A DNA stretch of 64,000 bases, taken from Sellimonas caecigallum. GTDB taxonomy: Bacteria; Bacillota; Clostridia; Lachnospirales; Lachnospiraceae. The stretch lies in assembly GCF_019754295.1 (NCBI RefSeq), contig NZ_VIRV01000004.1, positions 1 to 64,000 on the forward strand, read 5' to 3'. The notes under the pieces are model-generated. The model was not told the origin of the DNA. It saw nothing but the letters and a program-made list of their open reading frames with translations, and made no database searches. The translations under genes were made by a program, and so were the position numbers. Below, piece by piece: positions 54,446 to 64,000 of this stretch. Within the stretch, counting starts at the first letter, position 1. Every line of letters begins with the position of its first letter.

Positions 54446-54845
54446 AATGTAACGTCCTCCTTGTCCATTCTCACATTCTCGTTCCAGGATATGTACGATC
54501 TGCCGGCGTTGACCTACATTCCGAAAGAAGAAACCGTTTTTATTCACTTTGCATATTTTTTCGTGTTCCTTCTTTTATTTTATATACAAATATTACACGC
54601 TTTTTATTATATTGTCAATTCTTTTTTATTTATAGTGCCAGTGTTGCACACAATTTGTTATCTTTTTTTTGTGAAGTTGTATATATCTATCCTTTTTACA
54701 ATCTATACATGTCCGTCTTTTTGCACAATTGTTATACTACTATTTTTTACATTCCTACTTTTTTGTTAAATTAGTGACAAAAATATGCACAAAAACCACT
54801 TTCCATTTTCAGTAATTTTGTCATCATCCTCTTATATTTACACAA
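54446..54845. other. Long AT-rich leader and upstream region of the sugar importer operon
   Basis: No gene is seen. The region holds the promoter at 54590-54618 and so a leader of about 140 bases, plus about 200 bases upstream with T-rich tracts that could hold regulator sites. No clear palindrome was recognised. Confidence 0.6.
54590..54618 (-). promoter_or_regulatory. Promoter of the monosaccharide importer operon
   Basis: Minus-strand TTGACA (54613-54618), 17-base spacer, TAATAT (54590-54595). Confidence 0.8.
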
Positions 54846-54884
54846 AAAGAGAAAGAACCGTTATGAAAACGGCTCTTTCTCTTT
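54846..54884 (-). terminator. Terminator of tdh-kbl
   Basis: AAAGAGAAAGAACCGTT (54846-54862) and AACGGCTCTTTCTCTTT (54868-54884) form a 17-bp stem with one mismatch and a five-base loop, just after the kbl stop, followed on the minus strand by TTTTTG. Confidence 0.88.
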
Positions 54885-54901
54885 ATCATGGCTACCTATA
54901 A

Positions 54902-56104
54902 TTATTTGTTTAATCCCATTTCTTCTCTGACTTCGATAAAACATTTTACGATAAAATCGATGTCTTCTTTTGTGTGGCTTGCACAAACCTGTGTACGGAT
55001 TCTTGCTTTTCCCTTCGGTACAACCGGATAGGAGAATGCAACGACATAAACGCCTTTTTCCATCATACGTTTTGCAAATTCTGCCGCTGTTTTTTCATCA
55101 TAGATCATTACCGGTACACATGGATGAGTTCCTGGAATCACATCAAATCCATTGTCGTCCAGTTTCTTACGATAGTATGCTGTCACTTCTTCCAGATGAT
55201 CTCTCAGTTCTGTGCTTTCACTGAGCATATCGAACAGTTCGATACTTGCACCTGCGATAGCCGGAGCAAGGGAATTGGAGAACAAGTATGGACGGCTCTG
55301 CTGACGAAGCAGATCGATAATTTCCTGACGTCCGGATGTATATCCGCCGGAAGCTCCGCCCAGCGCTTTTCCAAGCGTTCCTGTGATGATGTCCACGCGT
55401 CCTTCTACTCCGCAGTATTCTGCTGTACCGCGTCCTTTCTTTCCGACAAATCCAACTGCATGGCTGTCATCTACCATGACAAGTGCGTTGTATTTGTCTG
55501 CAAGATCACAGATTCCCTTCAGATTTGCGATGATACCGTCCATAGAGAACACACCGTCTGTTGCGATGAGTTTGATTCTTGCCCCAGCTTCATCTGCCTC
55601 TTTCAGTTTTGCTTCCAGATCTTCCATATTATTATTTTTATAGCGATACCGTTTTGCTTTGCACAGACGGACACCATCGATAATGGATGCATGGTTCAGC
55701 TCATCACTGATTACAGCATCTTCTGCTTTTAAGATCGTTTCAAACAATCCGCCGTTTGCATCAAAGCAGGAAGAATAGAGAATTGTATCGTCTGTTCCAA
55801 GGAAATCAGAAATTTTCTTTTCCAGTTTCTTATGGATATCCTGTGTTCCGCAGATGAAACGAACAGATGCAACACCGTATCCTCTTTCATCATATGTACG
55901 TTTTGCAGCGTCGATCAGTCTCTGGTTGTCGCCAAGTCCAAGATAGTTATTTGCACACATGTTGAGATATTCTCTTCCGTCTTCCAGTTTTACCTTTGCT
56001 CCCTGTGGGGAAAAGATAGGCGCTTCTCCTTTAAAAAGGCCTGCTTCTTTGATTTCTTCTACTGTTTTTGCATAAATGCTTAAGATATCATTTTTACGTG
56101 CCAT
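54902..56104 (-). CDS. kbl: Glycine C-acetyltransferase (2-amino-3-ketobutyrate CoA ligase)
   Basis: The 400-residue PLP enzyme splits 2-amino-3-oxobutyrate with CoA into glycine and acetyl-CoA. It has the CANNYLGLG substrate segment, [10 protein letters not shown], and the PLP lysine in GTLGKALGG (about residue 243). It follows tdh by 21 bases, forming the threonine-to-glycine pathway. ATG 56104 is better spaced from AAGGAAG than a second ATG three codons upstream. Confidence 0.95.
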   Translation of the reverse strand: MARKNDILSIYAKTVEEIKEAGLFKGEAPIFSPQGAKVKLEDGREYLNMCANNYLGLGDNQRLIDAAKRTYDERGYGVASVRFICGTQDIHKKLEKKISDFLGTDDTILYSSCFDANGGLFETILKAEDAVISDELNHASIIDGVRLCKAKRYRYKNNNMEDLEAKLKEADEAGARIKLIATDGVFSMDGIIANLKGICDLADKYNALVMVDDSHAVGFVGKKGRGTAEYCGVEGRVDIITGTLGKALGGASGGYTSGRQEIIDLLRQQSRPYLFSNSLAPAIAGASIELFDMLSESTELRDHLEEVTAYYRKKLDDNGFDVIPGTHPCVPVMIYDEKTAAEFAKRMMEKGVYVVAFSYPVVPKGKARIRTQVCASHTKEDIDFIVKCFIEVREEMGLNK

Positions 56105-56125
56105 GGCAATCATTCTTCCTTTCTT

Positions 56126-57178
56126 CTAATCATTGATATGAGACCAGTCAAGTACGACTTTTCCTGAATTTCCGGAGATCATCGCGTCGAATCCCTTCTG
56201 ATAATCTTTGATATCAAAACGGTGTGTGATGATCGGGGAGATGTCAAGCCCTGCCTGTACCATTGTGGACATCTTGTACCATGTATCCCATACTTTTCTT
56301 CCGTAAATACCACGGATATTCAGTCCGTTGAAGATCACTGTTTCAAGATCTACTTTTGTCTCTGTCCCCTGAAGACCTAAAAGAGCAATCTTTCCGCCGT
56401 GTTTCATATTATGGATCATGTCGGAAAGTCCTGCCGGGCTTCCGGACATCTCAAGCCCAACATCGAAGCCTTCTGTCATCCCAATCTCTTTCATCACATC
56501 TGTCAATTTTTCTTCTTTTAAGTTGACTGTCCTTGTTGCACCAAGTTTCTTTGCAAGATCCAGACGGTACTGGTTCAGATCTGTGATCACAACGTGTCTT
56601 GCACCGGAGAATTTTGCGATAGCTGCTGCCATGATGCCAATCGGGCCAGCACCAGTGATCAGTACATCTTCTCCGAGCATATCATAAGAAAGAGCTGTGT
56701 GTGTTGCATTTCCAAATGGATCAAAGATTGCGTACATTTCTTCCGGGATATTCGGGTTGCACGGCCATACATTGGATGCCGGAATTACAAGATATTCCGC
56801 AAATGCTCCGTTTCTGTTGACGCCGACTCCCTTGGCATCTTTACAGTTTTCTTTGTGTCCTTCCAGACAGTTTCTGCACTTTCCGCATGTAATATGTCCT
56901 TCGCCAGATACGAGATCTCCAATCTTGAATCCCTGTACACCCGGACCTACTTCTACAACTTCTCCGACATATTCATGTCCCGCTGTAAGTCCTACTGGAA
57001 TTGTGTGCTGTGCCCATTCATTCCACTGATAAATATGTACGTCTGTACCGCAGATAGCTGTTTTATGGATTTTGATTTTTACATCATTTGGTCCGACTTC
57101 CGGGATCGGTACCCTCTTCATCCAAAGTCCTGCTTCCGGTTTCTCTTTTACTAATGCCCACATCATATTGTCGCCCAT
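56126..57178 (-). CDS. tdh: L-threonine 3-dehydrogenase
   Basis: The 350-residue zinc alcohol dehydrogenase-type enzyme oxidises threonine to 2-amino-3-oxobutyrate with NAD+. It has the catalytic zinc ligand in [16 protein letters not shown], the structural zinc cluster [15 protein letters not shown] (about residues 98-112), and the [17 protein letters not shown] motif near 176. CGGAGG precedes ATG 57178, so the upstream 43 in-frame codons are not used. First gene of tdh-kbl. Confidence 0.95.
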   Translation of the reverse strand: MGDNMMWALVKEKPEAGLWMKRVPIPEVGPNDVKIKIHKTAICGTDVHIYQWNEWAQHTIPVGLTAGHEYVGEVVEVGPGVQGFKIGDLVSGEGHITCGKCRNCLEGHKENCKDAKGVGVNRNGAFAEYLVIPASNVWPCNPNIPEEMYAIFDPFGNATHTALSYDMLGEDVLITGAGPIGIMAAAIAKFSGARHVVITDLNQYRLDLAKKLGATRTVNLKEEKLTDVMKEIGMTEGFDVGLEMSGSPAGLSDMIHNMKHGGKIALLGLQGTETKVDLETVIFNGLNIRGIYGRKVWDTWYKMSTMVQAGLDISPIITHRFDIKDYQKGFDAMISGNSGKVVLDWSHIND

Positions 57179-57224
57179 TTGTATTCCTCCGTTCTTTTCT
57201 GCAAACTGCATAATTTCTACCTTC

Positions 57225-57253
57225 ATAATACACGTTCTTTTATGAAATTTCAA
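57225..57253 (-). promoter_or_regulatory. tdh-kbl promoter
   Basis: Minus-strand TTGAAA (57248-57253), 17-base spacer, TATTAT (57225-57230), about 40 bases before the tdh ATG. Confidence 0.6.
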
Positions 57254-57401
57254 GTGTTTTTTCCGCGACAGGCGAACATTTCTTTCATCTTTGTTTTTTT
57301 CTCGCATACATGCACAGTTGTCTTTGTACGACAGTCAAATTTTGTTTTTTATATTTTAGGTCTTTTCTTTTCTTCCTGATTTTGCTATAATATACAGACG
57401 A

Positions 57402-57488
57402 GCTGCAGTGCCAGAGCGGTTTATTGGAACGGTCTCGAAAACCGTTAGCCCTTTACGGGGCACGAGGGTTCGAAACCCTCCTGCAGCG
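57402..57488 (+). tRNA. tRNA-Ser (anticodon CGA)
   Basis: The acceptor stem is GCTGCAG (57402-57408) with CTGCAGC (57481-57487) and discriminator G. The anticodon loop CTCGAAA gives CGA, reading UCG. A long variable arm (TAGCCCTTTACGGGGCACG region) and the T-loop GGTTCGAAACC confirm a class II serine tRNA. CCA is not encoded. A TATAAT (57386-57391) lies just upstream with a poor -35. Confidence 0.95.
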
Positions 57489-57501
57489 TTTTGGTTGAAA
57501 A

Positions 57502-57541
57502 AAAGTGGTGTATTCATTCGAATACAGCCACTTTATTTTTT
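57502..57541. terminator. Terminator of tRNA-Ser, overlapping the end of the Crp/Fnr gene
   Basis: AAAGTGG plus TGTATTC (57502-57515) pairs with GAATACA and CCACTTT (57520-57534) around an ATTC loop, followed by a T-run. The Crp/Fnr stop codon (57514-57516) lies at the junction of stem and loop, so coding sequence and terminator share the same bases. Confidence 0.85.
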
Positions 57542-58188
57542 TCTTTCCGTTCACATTCCTGTTGGAGCGCCCGTCTGTCTAAAATCAGGATCTTGCGGTA
57601 TCCATTTTTTATCATGCCTTTTTCCATAAAAGAGGCCAACACTTTGGACACGGTAACTCTGCTGAGTCCCAAAAGTCCAGCGATTTCTTCATGGGTATAT
57701 GGAATCCCGTCCTCTGTAATATCTTTATCCGGATTTGAACAGGCCGTTTCTTCCAGAAGGAAATTTGCGATCCTCTGGTAGCGGTTATAATTGGTAAGAC
57801 GGTATACCTTATTCGCCAGATAATCGCATGTCTGGCTCAAATGCTGAAACATAAGCATCATCAATTCTTCGGATTCTTTCAGTATCGGGATCAGATTTTT
57901 AATGCTGCATGAGACAAGCGTTACGGTATTGACCGCTTCCACCGTTGTAGGTCGTCTGTATTCCCCGAGAAAAGAAGACTCTCCGAAAATCCTTCCTTTC
58001 TCCACAATTTCCAGTGTCGTCTCCTTTCCGGTCACAGTTGTATTGAATACACGCACACGACCGCTCAAGATCAGATACAATGCATCCGCAGAGTCATTCT
58101 GCAAATAAATGATCTGTCTTTTCCGGTACACTTTTACTGTGCCTGCCTTTTTAAAATAAGAAAAATATTTTTCCGGAATCTTTACCAT
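57514..58188 (-). CDS. Crp/Fnr family transcriptional regulator
   Basis: The 224-residue protein has an N-terminal cyclic-nucleotide-binding-like domain (about 15-115, with ILSGRVRVFNTT and GRIFGESSFLGEYRRPTTVEA) and a C-terminal HTH_Crp winged helix (about 150-205, THEEIAGLLGLSRVTVSKVLA). There is no N-terminal Cys cluster, so it is not a classical oxygen-sensing FNR. The effector and targets are unknown. It is divergent from yitT with a 97-base gap, so it may control it. Confidence 0.9.
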   Translation of the reverse strand: MVKIPEKYFSYFKKAGTVKVYRKRQIIYLQNDSADALYLILSGRVRVFNTTVTGKETTLEIVEKGRIFGESSFLGEYRRPTTVEAVNTVTLVSCSIKNLIPILKESEELMMLMFQHLSQTCDYLANKVYRLTNYNRYQRIANFLLEETACSNPDKDITEDGIPYTHEEIAGLLGLSRVTVSKVLASFMEKGMIKNGYRKILILDRRALQQECERKEKNKVAVFE

Positions 58189-58285
58189 TTTTCTCTCCTA
58201 TGCTTTAATCTTCCCATTAATTGTAGCATATATTACAGTGTGGCGCACGCTTATTTTTTTATAATAGATGCGGAGGTAATAGAGT

Positions 58286-59128
58286 ATGAAGAAAAAACTT
58301 GCATCTTATATATGGATTATTCTCGGCGGCGCCATGACTGCTGCCGCTTTCGGGCTGTTTGTACTGCCCCAGGAATTTGTTGCCGGTGGGGTAACCGGGC
58401 TTTCCGTGATCTTAAATTCCGTGATTCGCCTTCCCCTGTCCTGGATCGTCCTTTCCATCAATATCCTTCTTTTTGCTGTTGGATGGATCTTTGCAGGAAA
58501 GGAATTCATTTTCAAGACACTGATCATGACCTTTCTTTTTCCATTGCTTCTGGAGTTCTTCTCCCAGATCCATCTTTTTCAAGAACTTGCAAAGGATCCT
58601 TTCCTCAGCAGTCTGATCGCCGGATGCCTTCTTGGCATAGGAAGCGGGATGATTCTCCGTGCCAACGGTTCCAGCGGCGGGTTTGACATTCTCGGCGTTG
58701 TCCTGAACAAAAAATTTGGTGTCCCGATTTCTGTTGTCATGTATGTTTGTGACTGTACGGTCATTCTCTTTCAGGCAGTCTCCAAACCGATCCTTCAGAC
58801 TGTATACGGAATCGTAGTGATCCTCTGCTGCAGCATCATGATCAACAAAGTCATCACATTTGGAAAATCCGAAGTACAGCTTCTGATCTTTTCCCCTCAA
58901 TATGAAAAGATACGCACAGAGCTTCTTCAGACATATGATACCGGCGTGACTTTCCTGAATGCAGAGACTGGATATATGCACAAGAATACAAAAGTTGTCC
59001 TCACTGTCCTTCCTTACCGGAAGATCAGTGAAGTAAAAAAAATGATCTACTCCATCGATCCGACCGCTTTTACTGTCATCGACAACATCCAATATGTGGG
59101 CGGACGGGGATACACGATCGAACGTTAA
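58286..59128 (+). CDS. YitT family membrane protein
   Basis: The 280-residue protein has five membrane helices in its first 190 residues (DUF161/YitT_membrane, with GFVTGL-like FVAGGVTGLSVIL and GSSGGFDILG segments) and a C-terminal cytoplasmic DUF2179 domain (about 200-278, ending DPTAFTVIDNIQYVGGRGY). Function of the family is unsettled; transport is suspected. GCGGAGG precedes the ATG, and a TATAAT sits about 25 bases upstream. Confidence 0.92.
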   Translation: MKKKLASYIWIILGGAMTAAAFGLFVLPQEFVAGGVTGLSVILNSVIRLPLSWIVLSINILLFAVGWIFAGKEFIFKTLIMTFLFPLLLEFFSQIHLFQELAKDPFLSSLIAGCLLGIGSGMILRANGSSGGFDILGVVLNKKFGVPISVVMYVCDCTVILFQAVSKPILQTVYGIVVILCCSIMINKVITFGKSEVQLLIFSPQYEKIRTELLQTYDTGVTFLNAETGYMHKNTKVVLTVLPYRKISEVKKMIYSIDPTAFTVIDNIQYVGGRGYTIER

Positions 59129-59186
59129 AAAAGATTGCGCGTTTCGGCCCACTCCTAAGGCCAGCCAGTACGCGCAATTTTTTTTT
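59129..59186 (+). terminator. yitT terminator
   Basis: ATTGCGCGT (59134-59142) pairs with ACGCGCAAT (59170-59178), with a small internal GGCC/GGCC stem in the loop, followed by a run of nine T. Confidence 0.9.
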
Positions 59187-59332
59187 ACATATTTTCTTAA
59201 TATTTTCTTTTGTTTTTTTATAATCCTTTTATTCTGTAGACATATTCCTTTCACATTTATCCATTATATTAGATAGTGTAATAGTTCTAACACTATTAAA
59301 ACCAAAAAGTAAACCTTCCAACCCTCAAAAAG

Positions 59333-59373
59333 GGCCGGCTGCATTTACCTCCCATAACATACTGCAGCCGGCC
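59333..59373. terminator. Bidirectional terminator after queA
   Basis: GGCCGGCTGCA (59333-59343) pairs with TGCAGCCGGCC (59363-59373), 19-base loop, T-runs on both strands. It ends the minus-strand pheS-pheT-queA region. The plus-strand T-run suggests an incoming plus-strand transcript too. Confidence 0.88.
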
Positions 59374-59415
59374 GCTTTTTTATGCAATTTTTCCGAATAG
59401 AAATCCTTCCTCTGT

Positions 59416-60444
59416 CTACTGGATCAGCATGGCATCCCCAAAGCTGAAGAACCGATATTTTTCTTTTACCGCCTCTTCGTAGGCGCCAAGGACATGCTCT
59501 CTCCCGGCCAGTGCGCTGACCAGCATGATCAATGTGGATTCCGGGAGATGAAAATTTGTGATCAGGCAGTCCAGAATCTTAAATTTGTATCCCGGATAGA
59601 TGAAGATATCTGTCCATCCGCTGCATTCTCTGAGTTTCCCATCATCCCCGGCGGCCGATTCGACTGTCCGGCAGCTTGTTGTGCCTACACAGATAACCCG
59701 ATGTCCTTCCTCCTTTGCCCGATTGATCTTCTCTGCCTCGGAAGCCTCAATCTGATAAAATTCCGAATGCATGTGATGCTCCATGATATTTTCCACCTTG
59801 ACCGGACGGAATGTTCCAAGTCCCACATGCAGCGTCACATGGGCTATCTGCACTCCTTTTTTCTGAATCTCTTCCAGAAGTTCCGGCGTAAAGTGAAGTC
59901 CCGCCGTCGGAGCTGCCGCCGAACCGCTGTGCTTTGCGTAAACCGTCTGATATCTGTTTTTATCCTTCAGCTGATGTGTGATATACGGCGGAAGGGGCAT
60001 CTGGCCAAGCTGGTCCAGAATTTCTTCAAAGATCCCGTCATAGGTAAACTGTATCAGACGGTTTCCTTCTTCTACCACATCGATGACTTCCCCCGTAAGA
60101 AGTCCTTCCCCAAATTGAATCTTCGTACCCGGCTTCGCCTTCTTTCCCGGCTTTACAAGTGTCTCCCACACATCATTTTCTCTCCGCTTCAAAAGCAGGA
60201 TCTCGATCTTTGCGTCTGTTCCCACTTTTGATCCGATCAGCCTGGCCGGGATGACTTTCGTATCATTGATGACAAGACAGTCCCCAGGGTTCAGGTAATC
60301 GATGACATCCCGGAACACATGATGAGCGATTTCCCCGGTTTCTTTATTTAACACAAGCAGTCTCGATCCAGAGCGATCTTCCAGGGGATCCTGGGCGATC
60401 AGTTCTTCCGGAAGATCGAAATAAAAGTCCTCTTTTTTCATCAT
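59416..60444 (-). CDS. queA: S-adenosylmethionine:tRNA ribosyltransferase-isomerase
   Basis: The 342-residue enzyme transfers and isomerises ribose from SAM to 7-aminomethyl-7-deazaguanine in tRNA, forming epoxyqueuosine. It has the N-terminal [16 protein letters not shown] signature, the [19 protein letters not shown] segment and the [15 protein letters not shown] segment. It follows pheT by 13 bases and may be co-transcribed with the pheST genes. Tgt is not in the window. Confidence 0.96.
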   Translation of the reverse strand: MMKKEDFYFDLPEELIAQDPLEDRSGSRLLVLNKETGEIAHHVFRDVIDYLNPGDCLVINDTKVIPARLIGSKVGTDAKIEILLLKRRENDVWETLVKPGKKAKPGTKIQFGEGLLTGEVIDVVEEGNRLIQFTYDGIFEEILDQLGQMPLPPYITHQLKDKNRYQTVYAKHSGSAAAPTAGLHFTPELLEEIQKKGVQIAHVTLHVGLGTFRPVKVENIMEHHMHSEFYQIEASEAEKINRAKEEGHRVICVGTTSCRTVESAAGDDGKLRECSGWTDIFIYPGYKFKILDCLITNFHLPESTLIMLVSALAGREHVLGAYEEAVKEKYRFFSFGDAMLIQ

Positions 60445-60457
60445 GGTTTTCGTCCTC

Positions 60458-62875
60458 TTACTGTCTCAATTCGATTCCCATGCTTTCCAGCCCGTTTAAG
60501 ATTTTTTTCATGGCTTTTGCGACATCCGCCTCTTCGAGAGTTCTGTCTTTTGCACGGAATACGATGGAATATGCTACTGACTTGTATCCTTCTTTGATCT
60601 GTGCTCCTTCATACAGGTCGAAGAGTTTATAGCTTTCCAGAATGGACCCGCCTCTCTGCTCGATCATCTCTTCGATCTGTCCTGCCAGGATTTCTTTTGG
60701 AACTACCATACTGATGTCTCGTGTCACAGCAGGGAATTTGGCGATTCCTTCATATTTGCGGTCGAATGTTGCCCGGGATACGATCTCCGGCATATCGATT
60801 ACTGCCACGTACGCGCGTCCGCCGATTCCGTATGTCTCTGCCACGAGCGGATGGATTTCTCCCAGGTAACCAATAACAGTACCGTCATAAATAATATTTG
60901 CCTGACGGCCTGGGTGCAAGAATGGTTTTCCGGCATTCGGATCGTATGTCTCTTTTTTACGCATTCCGACTTTTTCCAGGAATTCTTCCACAACTCCTTT
61001 CATTGTGAAGAAGTCCCCTTCCCCATACATTCCAAGCGTAAACTGCATCCTCTCTTCCGGAAGTTCCGTAAGCGGAAGGGACTGCGGGAGATAGATATTT
61101 CCAAGCTCATAGAGCCGTACATCTTTGTTTCTTCTGTTGTAGTTTGTTGCAAGGGATGTGAGCATACCATTCAGAGAGATCGTTCTCATGATGCTGTAAT
61201 CTTCTCCAAGCGGGTTTAAGATCTGGATCGCTTTTCTTTCCGGAGCGTCCTCGGCAAGCCGGAGCTTGTCAAATACTTTTGGACTTTCAAAAGAGTATGT
61301 CATTCCCTGGCTAAATCCGCAGAATTCAGCGATGTCTCTTGCAACGCCTTCGATACGAAGCTTGTAGGAAAGCTTCCCTGTTGTAGACTCTCCCTTCGGC
61401 AATGTCGTCGGGATATTGTCATAACCATAGAATCTTGCCACTTCTTCTGCCAGATCCGCCATACGGAAAATGTCGTGCCGGTAAGTCGGAGCGATAATCT
61501 CGCCTGTCGCTTCATCATATGCAAGGCCGATCTTTTCGAAATAGGAGAGCATCTCTTCCTTCGGTATATCTGTTCCGAGAAGCGTATTGATAGCTTCCGG
61601 GTCAAATGCCACTCTTACCGGTTCCTTCACTTTACTGTACACATCCACTGTTCCGCCTACAACTTCCCCGGCGCCCATCTCTTCCACAAGCTGGCATGCC
61701 CGGTCGATAGCAGCCTTCGCATTGTTCGGATCAAGCCCTTTTTCAAATTTTCCGGACGCATCAGTTCTGAGTCCCACACGTTTGCTGGACTTTCGGATAT
61801 TGGTTCCGTCGAAACATGCCGCCTCGAAAAGCATTGTCTTTACATCGTCTGTGATCATGGAGTTTTCTCCTCCCATGATTCCTGCGATACCGATGGATTT
61901 CTCTCCGTCGCAGATCATGAGCACATCCTTATCCAGGTGTCTTTCCTGTCCATCCAGCGTCACGAAGGTTTCCCCTTCTTGTGCATTTCTCACGATGATC
62001 TCACTCTTTGCGATCGTATCCAGGTCATATGCGTGCATCGGCTGTCCGTATTCTTCCATGACATAGTTCGTGATATCAACCAGATTATTGATCGGACGGA
62101 TACCTACAGACGCAAGTCTTCTCTGCATCCACTTCGGAGATGGTCCGATCTTGATGTTTTTTACAACCCTTGCACAGTAGCGCGGGCAAAGATCTTTATT
62201 TTCTACAGTAACTTTGATGTAATCGTTGACATCTTCATTATTGCCTGTCTCTGTTACCACAGGAGGATGGAATTCCTTTCTGAACGTAGCGGCCGCTTCC
62301 CTGGCAATCCCGATGACGCTGAAACAATCCACACGGTTCGATGTTATTTCATACTCAAATACCGCATCGTGAAGACCGAGGACTTCCACTGCGTCCGCCC
62401 CGACTTCTACATCGTCCTCAAAAATATAGATACCATTTTCTGGAGCTTCCGGATACATGTCCCTCGTAGATCCCAGCTCTTCGATGGAACACATCATACC
62501 GAAGCTCTCCACACCTCTCAATTTGCCTTTCTTGATCTCAATGCCGCCTTCCGTTTTGCTTCCGTCATGGCCTCCTGCCACACGTCCACCGTCGAGAACA
62601 ACCGGAACTTTCTGTCCTTCCTCCACGTTTGGCGCCCCTGTCACGATCTGAATCGTCTCTGTTCCGATATCTACCTGACAGATAACAAGTTTATCTGCAT
62701 CGGGATGTCTCTCTATCTTTTTAATCTGACCTACGACGATCTTGTCAAGATCGGCATCCAGTTTTTCATATCCTTCTACCTTTGTCCCGGACAATGTCAT
62801 AGCATCTGTATACTCCTGCTCTGTCACGTCCAGATCCGGAACATAGGCCTTTACCCATGATAATGATGTATTCAT
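60458..62875 (-). CDS. pheT: Phenylalanyl-tRNA synthetase beta subunit
   Basis: The 805-residue protein has an EMAP/tRNA-binding domain (about 40-155), B3/B4 editing domain (about 215-390), B5 domain (about 410-480), a catalytic-like core and a C-terminal FDX-ACB anticodon-binding domain (about 710-805). It forms the alpha2beta2 enzyme with PheS encoded just upstream. Length is typical. It is the second gene in the pheS-pheT-queA run. Confidence 0.97.
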   Translation of the reverse strand: MNTSLSWVKAYVPDLDVTEQEYTDAMTLSGTKVEGYEKLDADLDKIVVGQIKKIERHPDADKLVICQVDIGTETIQIVTGAPNVEEGQKVPVVLDGGRVAGGHDGSKTEGGIEIKKGKLRGVESFGMMCSIEELGSTRDMYPEAPENGIYIFEDDVEVGADAVEVLGLHDAVFEYEITSNRVDCFSVIGIAREAAATFRKEFHPPVVTETGNNEDVNDYIKVTVENKDLCPRYCARVVKNIKIGPSPKWMQRRLASVGIRPINNLVDITNYVMEEYGQPMHAYDLDTIAKSEIIVRNAQEGETFVTLDGQERHLDKDVLMICDGEKSIGIAGIMGGENSMITDDVKTMLFEAACFDGTNIRKSSKRVGLRTDASGKFEKGLDPNNAKAAIDRACQLVEEMGAGEVVGGTVDVYSKVKEPVRVAFDPEAINTLLGTDIPKEEMLSYFEKIGLAYDEATGEIIAPTYRHDIFRMADLAEEVARFYGYDNIPTTLPKGESTTGKLSYKLRIEGVARDIAEFCGFSQGMTYSFESPKVFDKLRLAEDAPERKAIQILNPLGEDYSIMRTISLNGMLTSLATNYNRRNKDVRLYELGNIYLPQSLPLTELPEERMQFTLGMYGEGDFFTMKGVVEEFLEKVGMRKKETYDPNAGKPFLHPGRQANIIYDGTVIGYLGEIHPLVAETYGIGGRAYVAVIDMPEIVSRATFDRKYEGIAKFPAVTRDISMVVPKEILAGQIEEMIEQRGGSILESYKLFDLYEGAQIKEGYKSVAYSIVFRAKDRTLEEADVAKAMKKILNGLESMGIELRQ

Positions 62876-62901
62876 TGATTTTTCCTCCTAAATCCACTGT
62901 C

Positions 62902-63921
62902 TTAGAACTGCTTTAAGAATCTGATGTCATTTTCGTATAAAAGTCTCATATCGTCTATCTCGTATTTCAAAAGTGCGATTCTCTCAAGCCCTACTCCAAA
63001 TGCGAATCCACTGTACTCATTCGGATCGATGCCGCACATTTCCAGCACGTGCGGGTGTACCATGCCGCATCCCAGTATTTCGATCCATCCGGATCCTTTA
63101 CAGAAACGGCATCCTTTTCCGCCGCATTTAAAACAGGTCACGTCTACCTCAGCACTTGGCTCTGTGAACGGGAAGTGATGCGGCCGAAACTTTGTCTTCG
63201 TATCCGGTCCAAACAGTTCTTTGGCAAAGACTTCCAGTGTTCCCTTCAGATCTGCAAAAGAAACATTCTTGTCAATGACCAGTCCTTCGATCTGGTGGAA
63301 AGAAGGAGAATGCGTCGCGTCCACTTCGTCGGAACGGAATACCCTTCCCGGTGCGATCATACGGATCGGAAGTTTTCCCTGTTCCATAATACGTGCCTGC
63401 ACCGGAGATGTCTGGGTACGCAGCACAATGTCCTTGTTGATATAAAATGTATCCTGCTCATCTTTTGCCGGGTGATCCGCCGGGATATTGAGCTTTTCGA
63501 AATTATACAGATCGTACTCGATCTCTGGCCCTTCCACTACTTCATATCCCATGCCCACAAAGATGTTTTCCACTTCTTCCAGAGCGATCGTATTCGGATG
63601 GCGGTGTCCTACCACATTCTTTTTGGACGGGAGCGTCACATCGATGACTTCTGTCTTCAGTCTCTCCTCCAGCAATTTTGCGTCCATCTTCTTTTTCGTC
63701 TCTTCCAGTATCCCTTCGATCTCAGCGCGGACTTCATTTACCATCTGTCCTACTTTCGGACGTTCCTCGGCAGCCACGTCCTTCATTCCTTTTAAAACAG
63801 CCGTGAGTTCTCCTTTTTTTCCAAGGAATTTCACACGTACATCATTCAGTTTTTCCGGCAGATCTGCTTCCTGTATCTGCCTGAGCGCTTCCTCTTTGAT
63901 GCTCTGCAACTTTTCTTTCAT
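62902..63921 (-). CDS. pheS: Phenylalanyl-tRNA synthetase alpha subunit
   Basis: The 339-residue class II subunit has an N-terminal coiled-coil region (about 1-90) for tRNA contact and the catalytic domain with motif 2 ([20 protein letters not shown], about 192-211) and motif 3 ([16 protein letters not shown], near 305-320). GGAGG precedes ATG. The gene is complete; its leader runs off the window end. Confidence 0.97.
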   Translation of the reverse strand: MKEKLQSIKEEALRQIQEADLPEKLNDVRVKFLGKKGELTAVLKGMKDVAAEERPKVGQMVNEVRAEIEGILEETKKKMDAKLLEERLKTEVIDVTLPSKKNVVGHRHPNTIALEEVENIFVGMGYEVVEGPEIEYDLYNFEKLNIPADHPAKDEQDTFYINKDIVLRTQTSPVQARIMEQGKLPIRMIAPGRVFRSDEVDATHSPSFHQIEGLVIDKNVSFADLKGTLEVFAKELFGPDTKTKFRPHHFPFTEPSAEVDVTCFKCGGKGCRFCKGSGWIEILGCGMVHPHVLEMCGIDPNEYSGFAFGVGLERIALLKYEIDDMRLLYENDIRFLKQF

Positions 63922-64000
63922 GATTCTCCTCCTTCTTGATGATGACCCGTATACTCAAAGTCTTCCGCAAAAATATCAGTTTCCTGTCCTCAGGGACTTT
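63922..64000 (-). promoter_or_regulatory. Partial pheS leader, possible end of a T-box
   Basis: Read on the minus strand, GTCCCTGAGGAC forms a small GTCC/GGAC stem-loop followed by a TATTTTT stretch about 60 bases before pheS. This could be the last part of a T-box terminator, as is common upstream of pheST in Firmicutes, but the rest is outside the window. Confidence 0.35.

Noticed and set aside
57402-57488. Attachment site for an integrated element at tRNA-Ser
   Set aside because: tRNA genes are common integration targets, but no duplicated 3' end or integrase lies nearby.
61475-62860. Long plus-strand open frame (461 codons) opposite pheT
   Set aside because: It is antisense to a well-supported synthetase subunit, has no ribosome binding site and shows the Cys/His/Phe-rich composition typical of a shadow frame.
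1-64000. CRISPR arrays or tandem repeat loci
   Set aside because: No regularly spaced repeats were seen; repeats found are local hairpins and operator pairs.

Overview
The window looks like chromosomal DNA of a low-to-mid GC Firmicute of class Clostridia, most likely family Lachnospiraceae. The reasons are strong AGGAGG-type ribosome binding sites on nearly every gene, TTGACA/TATAAT promoters, a T-box leader on leuS, a PRD/RAT antiterminator on ptsG, LytTR and Crp/Fnr regulators, a DUF5714 gene, and the pairing of comEC with holA. It is mostly core genome. I see no rRNA, CRISPR array, prophage, insertion sequence or integrase, and the only RNA gene is one tRNA-Ser.

Layout. 0-10 kb: holA, a yhgE-like membrane gene with a divergent TetR regulator and a twin palindromic operator, then comEC, a GerMN lipoprotein, a WalK/WalR-like two-component pair and a lipoprotein form of ComEA. 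10-17 kb: a small DMT transporter and the arginine operon argC-GNAT-argJ-argB-argD, divergent from argG across a promoter region with repeated ARG-box-like motifs. 17-22 kb: M19 dipeptidase, class I amidotransferase-like hydrolase, Gfo/Idh oxidoreductase and an ABC-F ATPase. 21.6-26.2 kb: ptsG (EIICBA) under a RAT/terminator switch, its antiterminator downstream, and an NSS-family sodium symporter. 26.3-33 kb: the main accessory-looking block, with a LytTR regulator, a membrane-less GHKL kinase, two ABC exporter half-transporters, an ANT(6)-like nucleotidyltransferase and a possible immunity-like protein, all on one strand. 33-35.6 kb: epimerase, proline iminopeptidase-like hydrolase, and an AT-rich patch with a small membrane protein.

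35.7-50.4 kb: leuS with its T-box, a small P-loop protein, a membrane protein of unknown function, an EF-G-like GTPase with an altered G4 motif, tyrA-aroA followed by a radical SAM/DUF5714 pair, and trkA-trkH potassium uptake. 50.4-57.3 kb: a multiple-monosaccharide ABC importer (binding protein, ATPase, permease) and the threonine-to-glycine pair tdh-kbl. 57.4-64 kb: tRNA-Ser(CGA), a Crp/Fnr regulator, yitT, queA, and pheS-pheT.

Functionally the window covers arginine and tyrosine/shikimate biosynthesis, threonine catabolism, glucose and monosaccharide uptake, K+ uptake, DNA uptake and tRNA charging. The points most worth a second look are the 26-33 kb cluster with its internal terminator and three-repeat attenuator-like layout, the hairpin that buries the start codon of the DMT transporter, a histidine kinase lacking a standard start codon after its ribosome binding site, a possibly leaderless holA, the EF-G paralogue with TEMD in place of NKxD, and the radical SAM/DUF5714 pair behind aroA. 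All calls come from reading the sequence without database searches.
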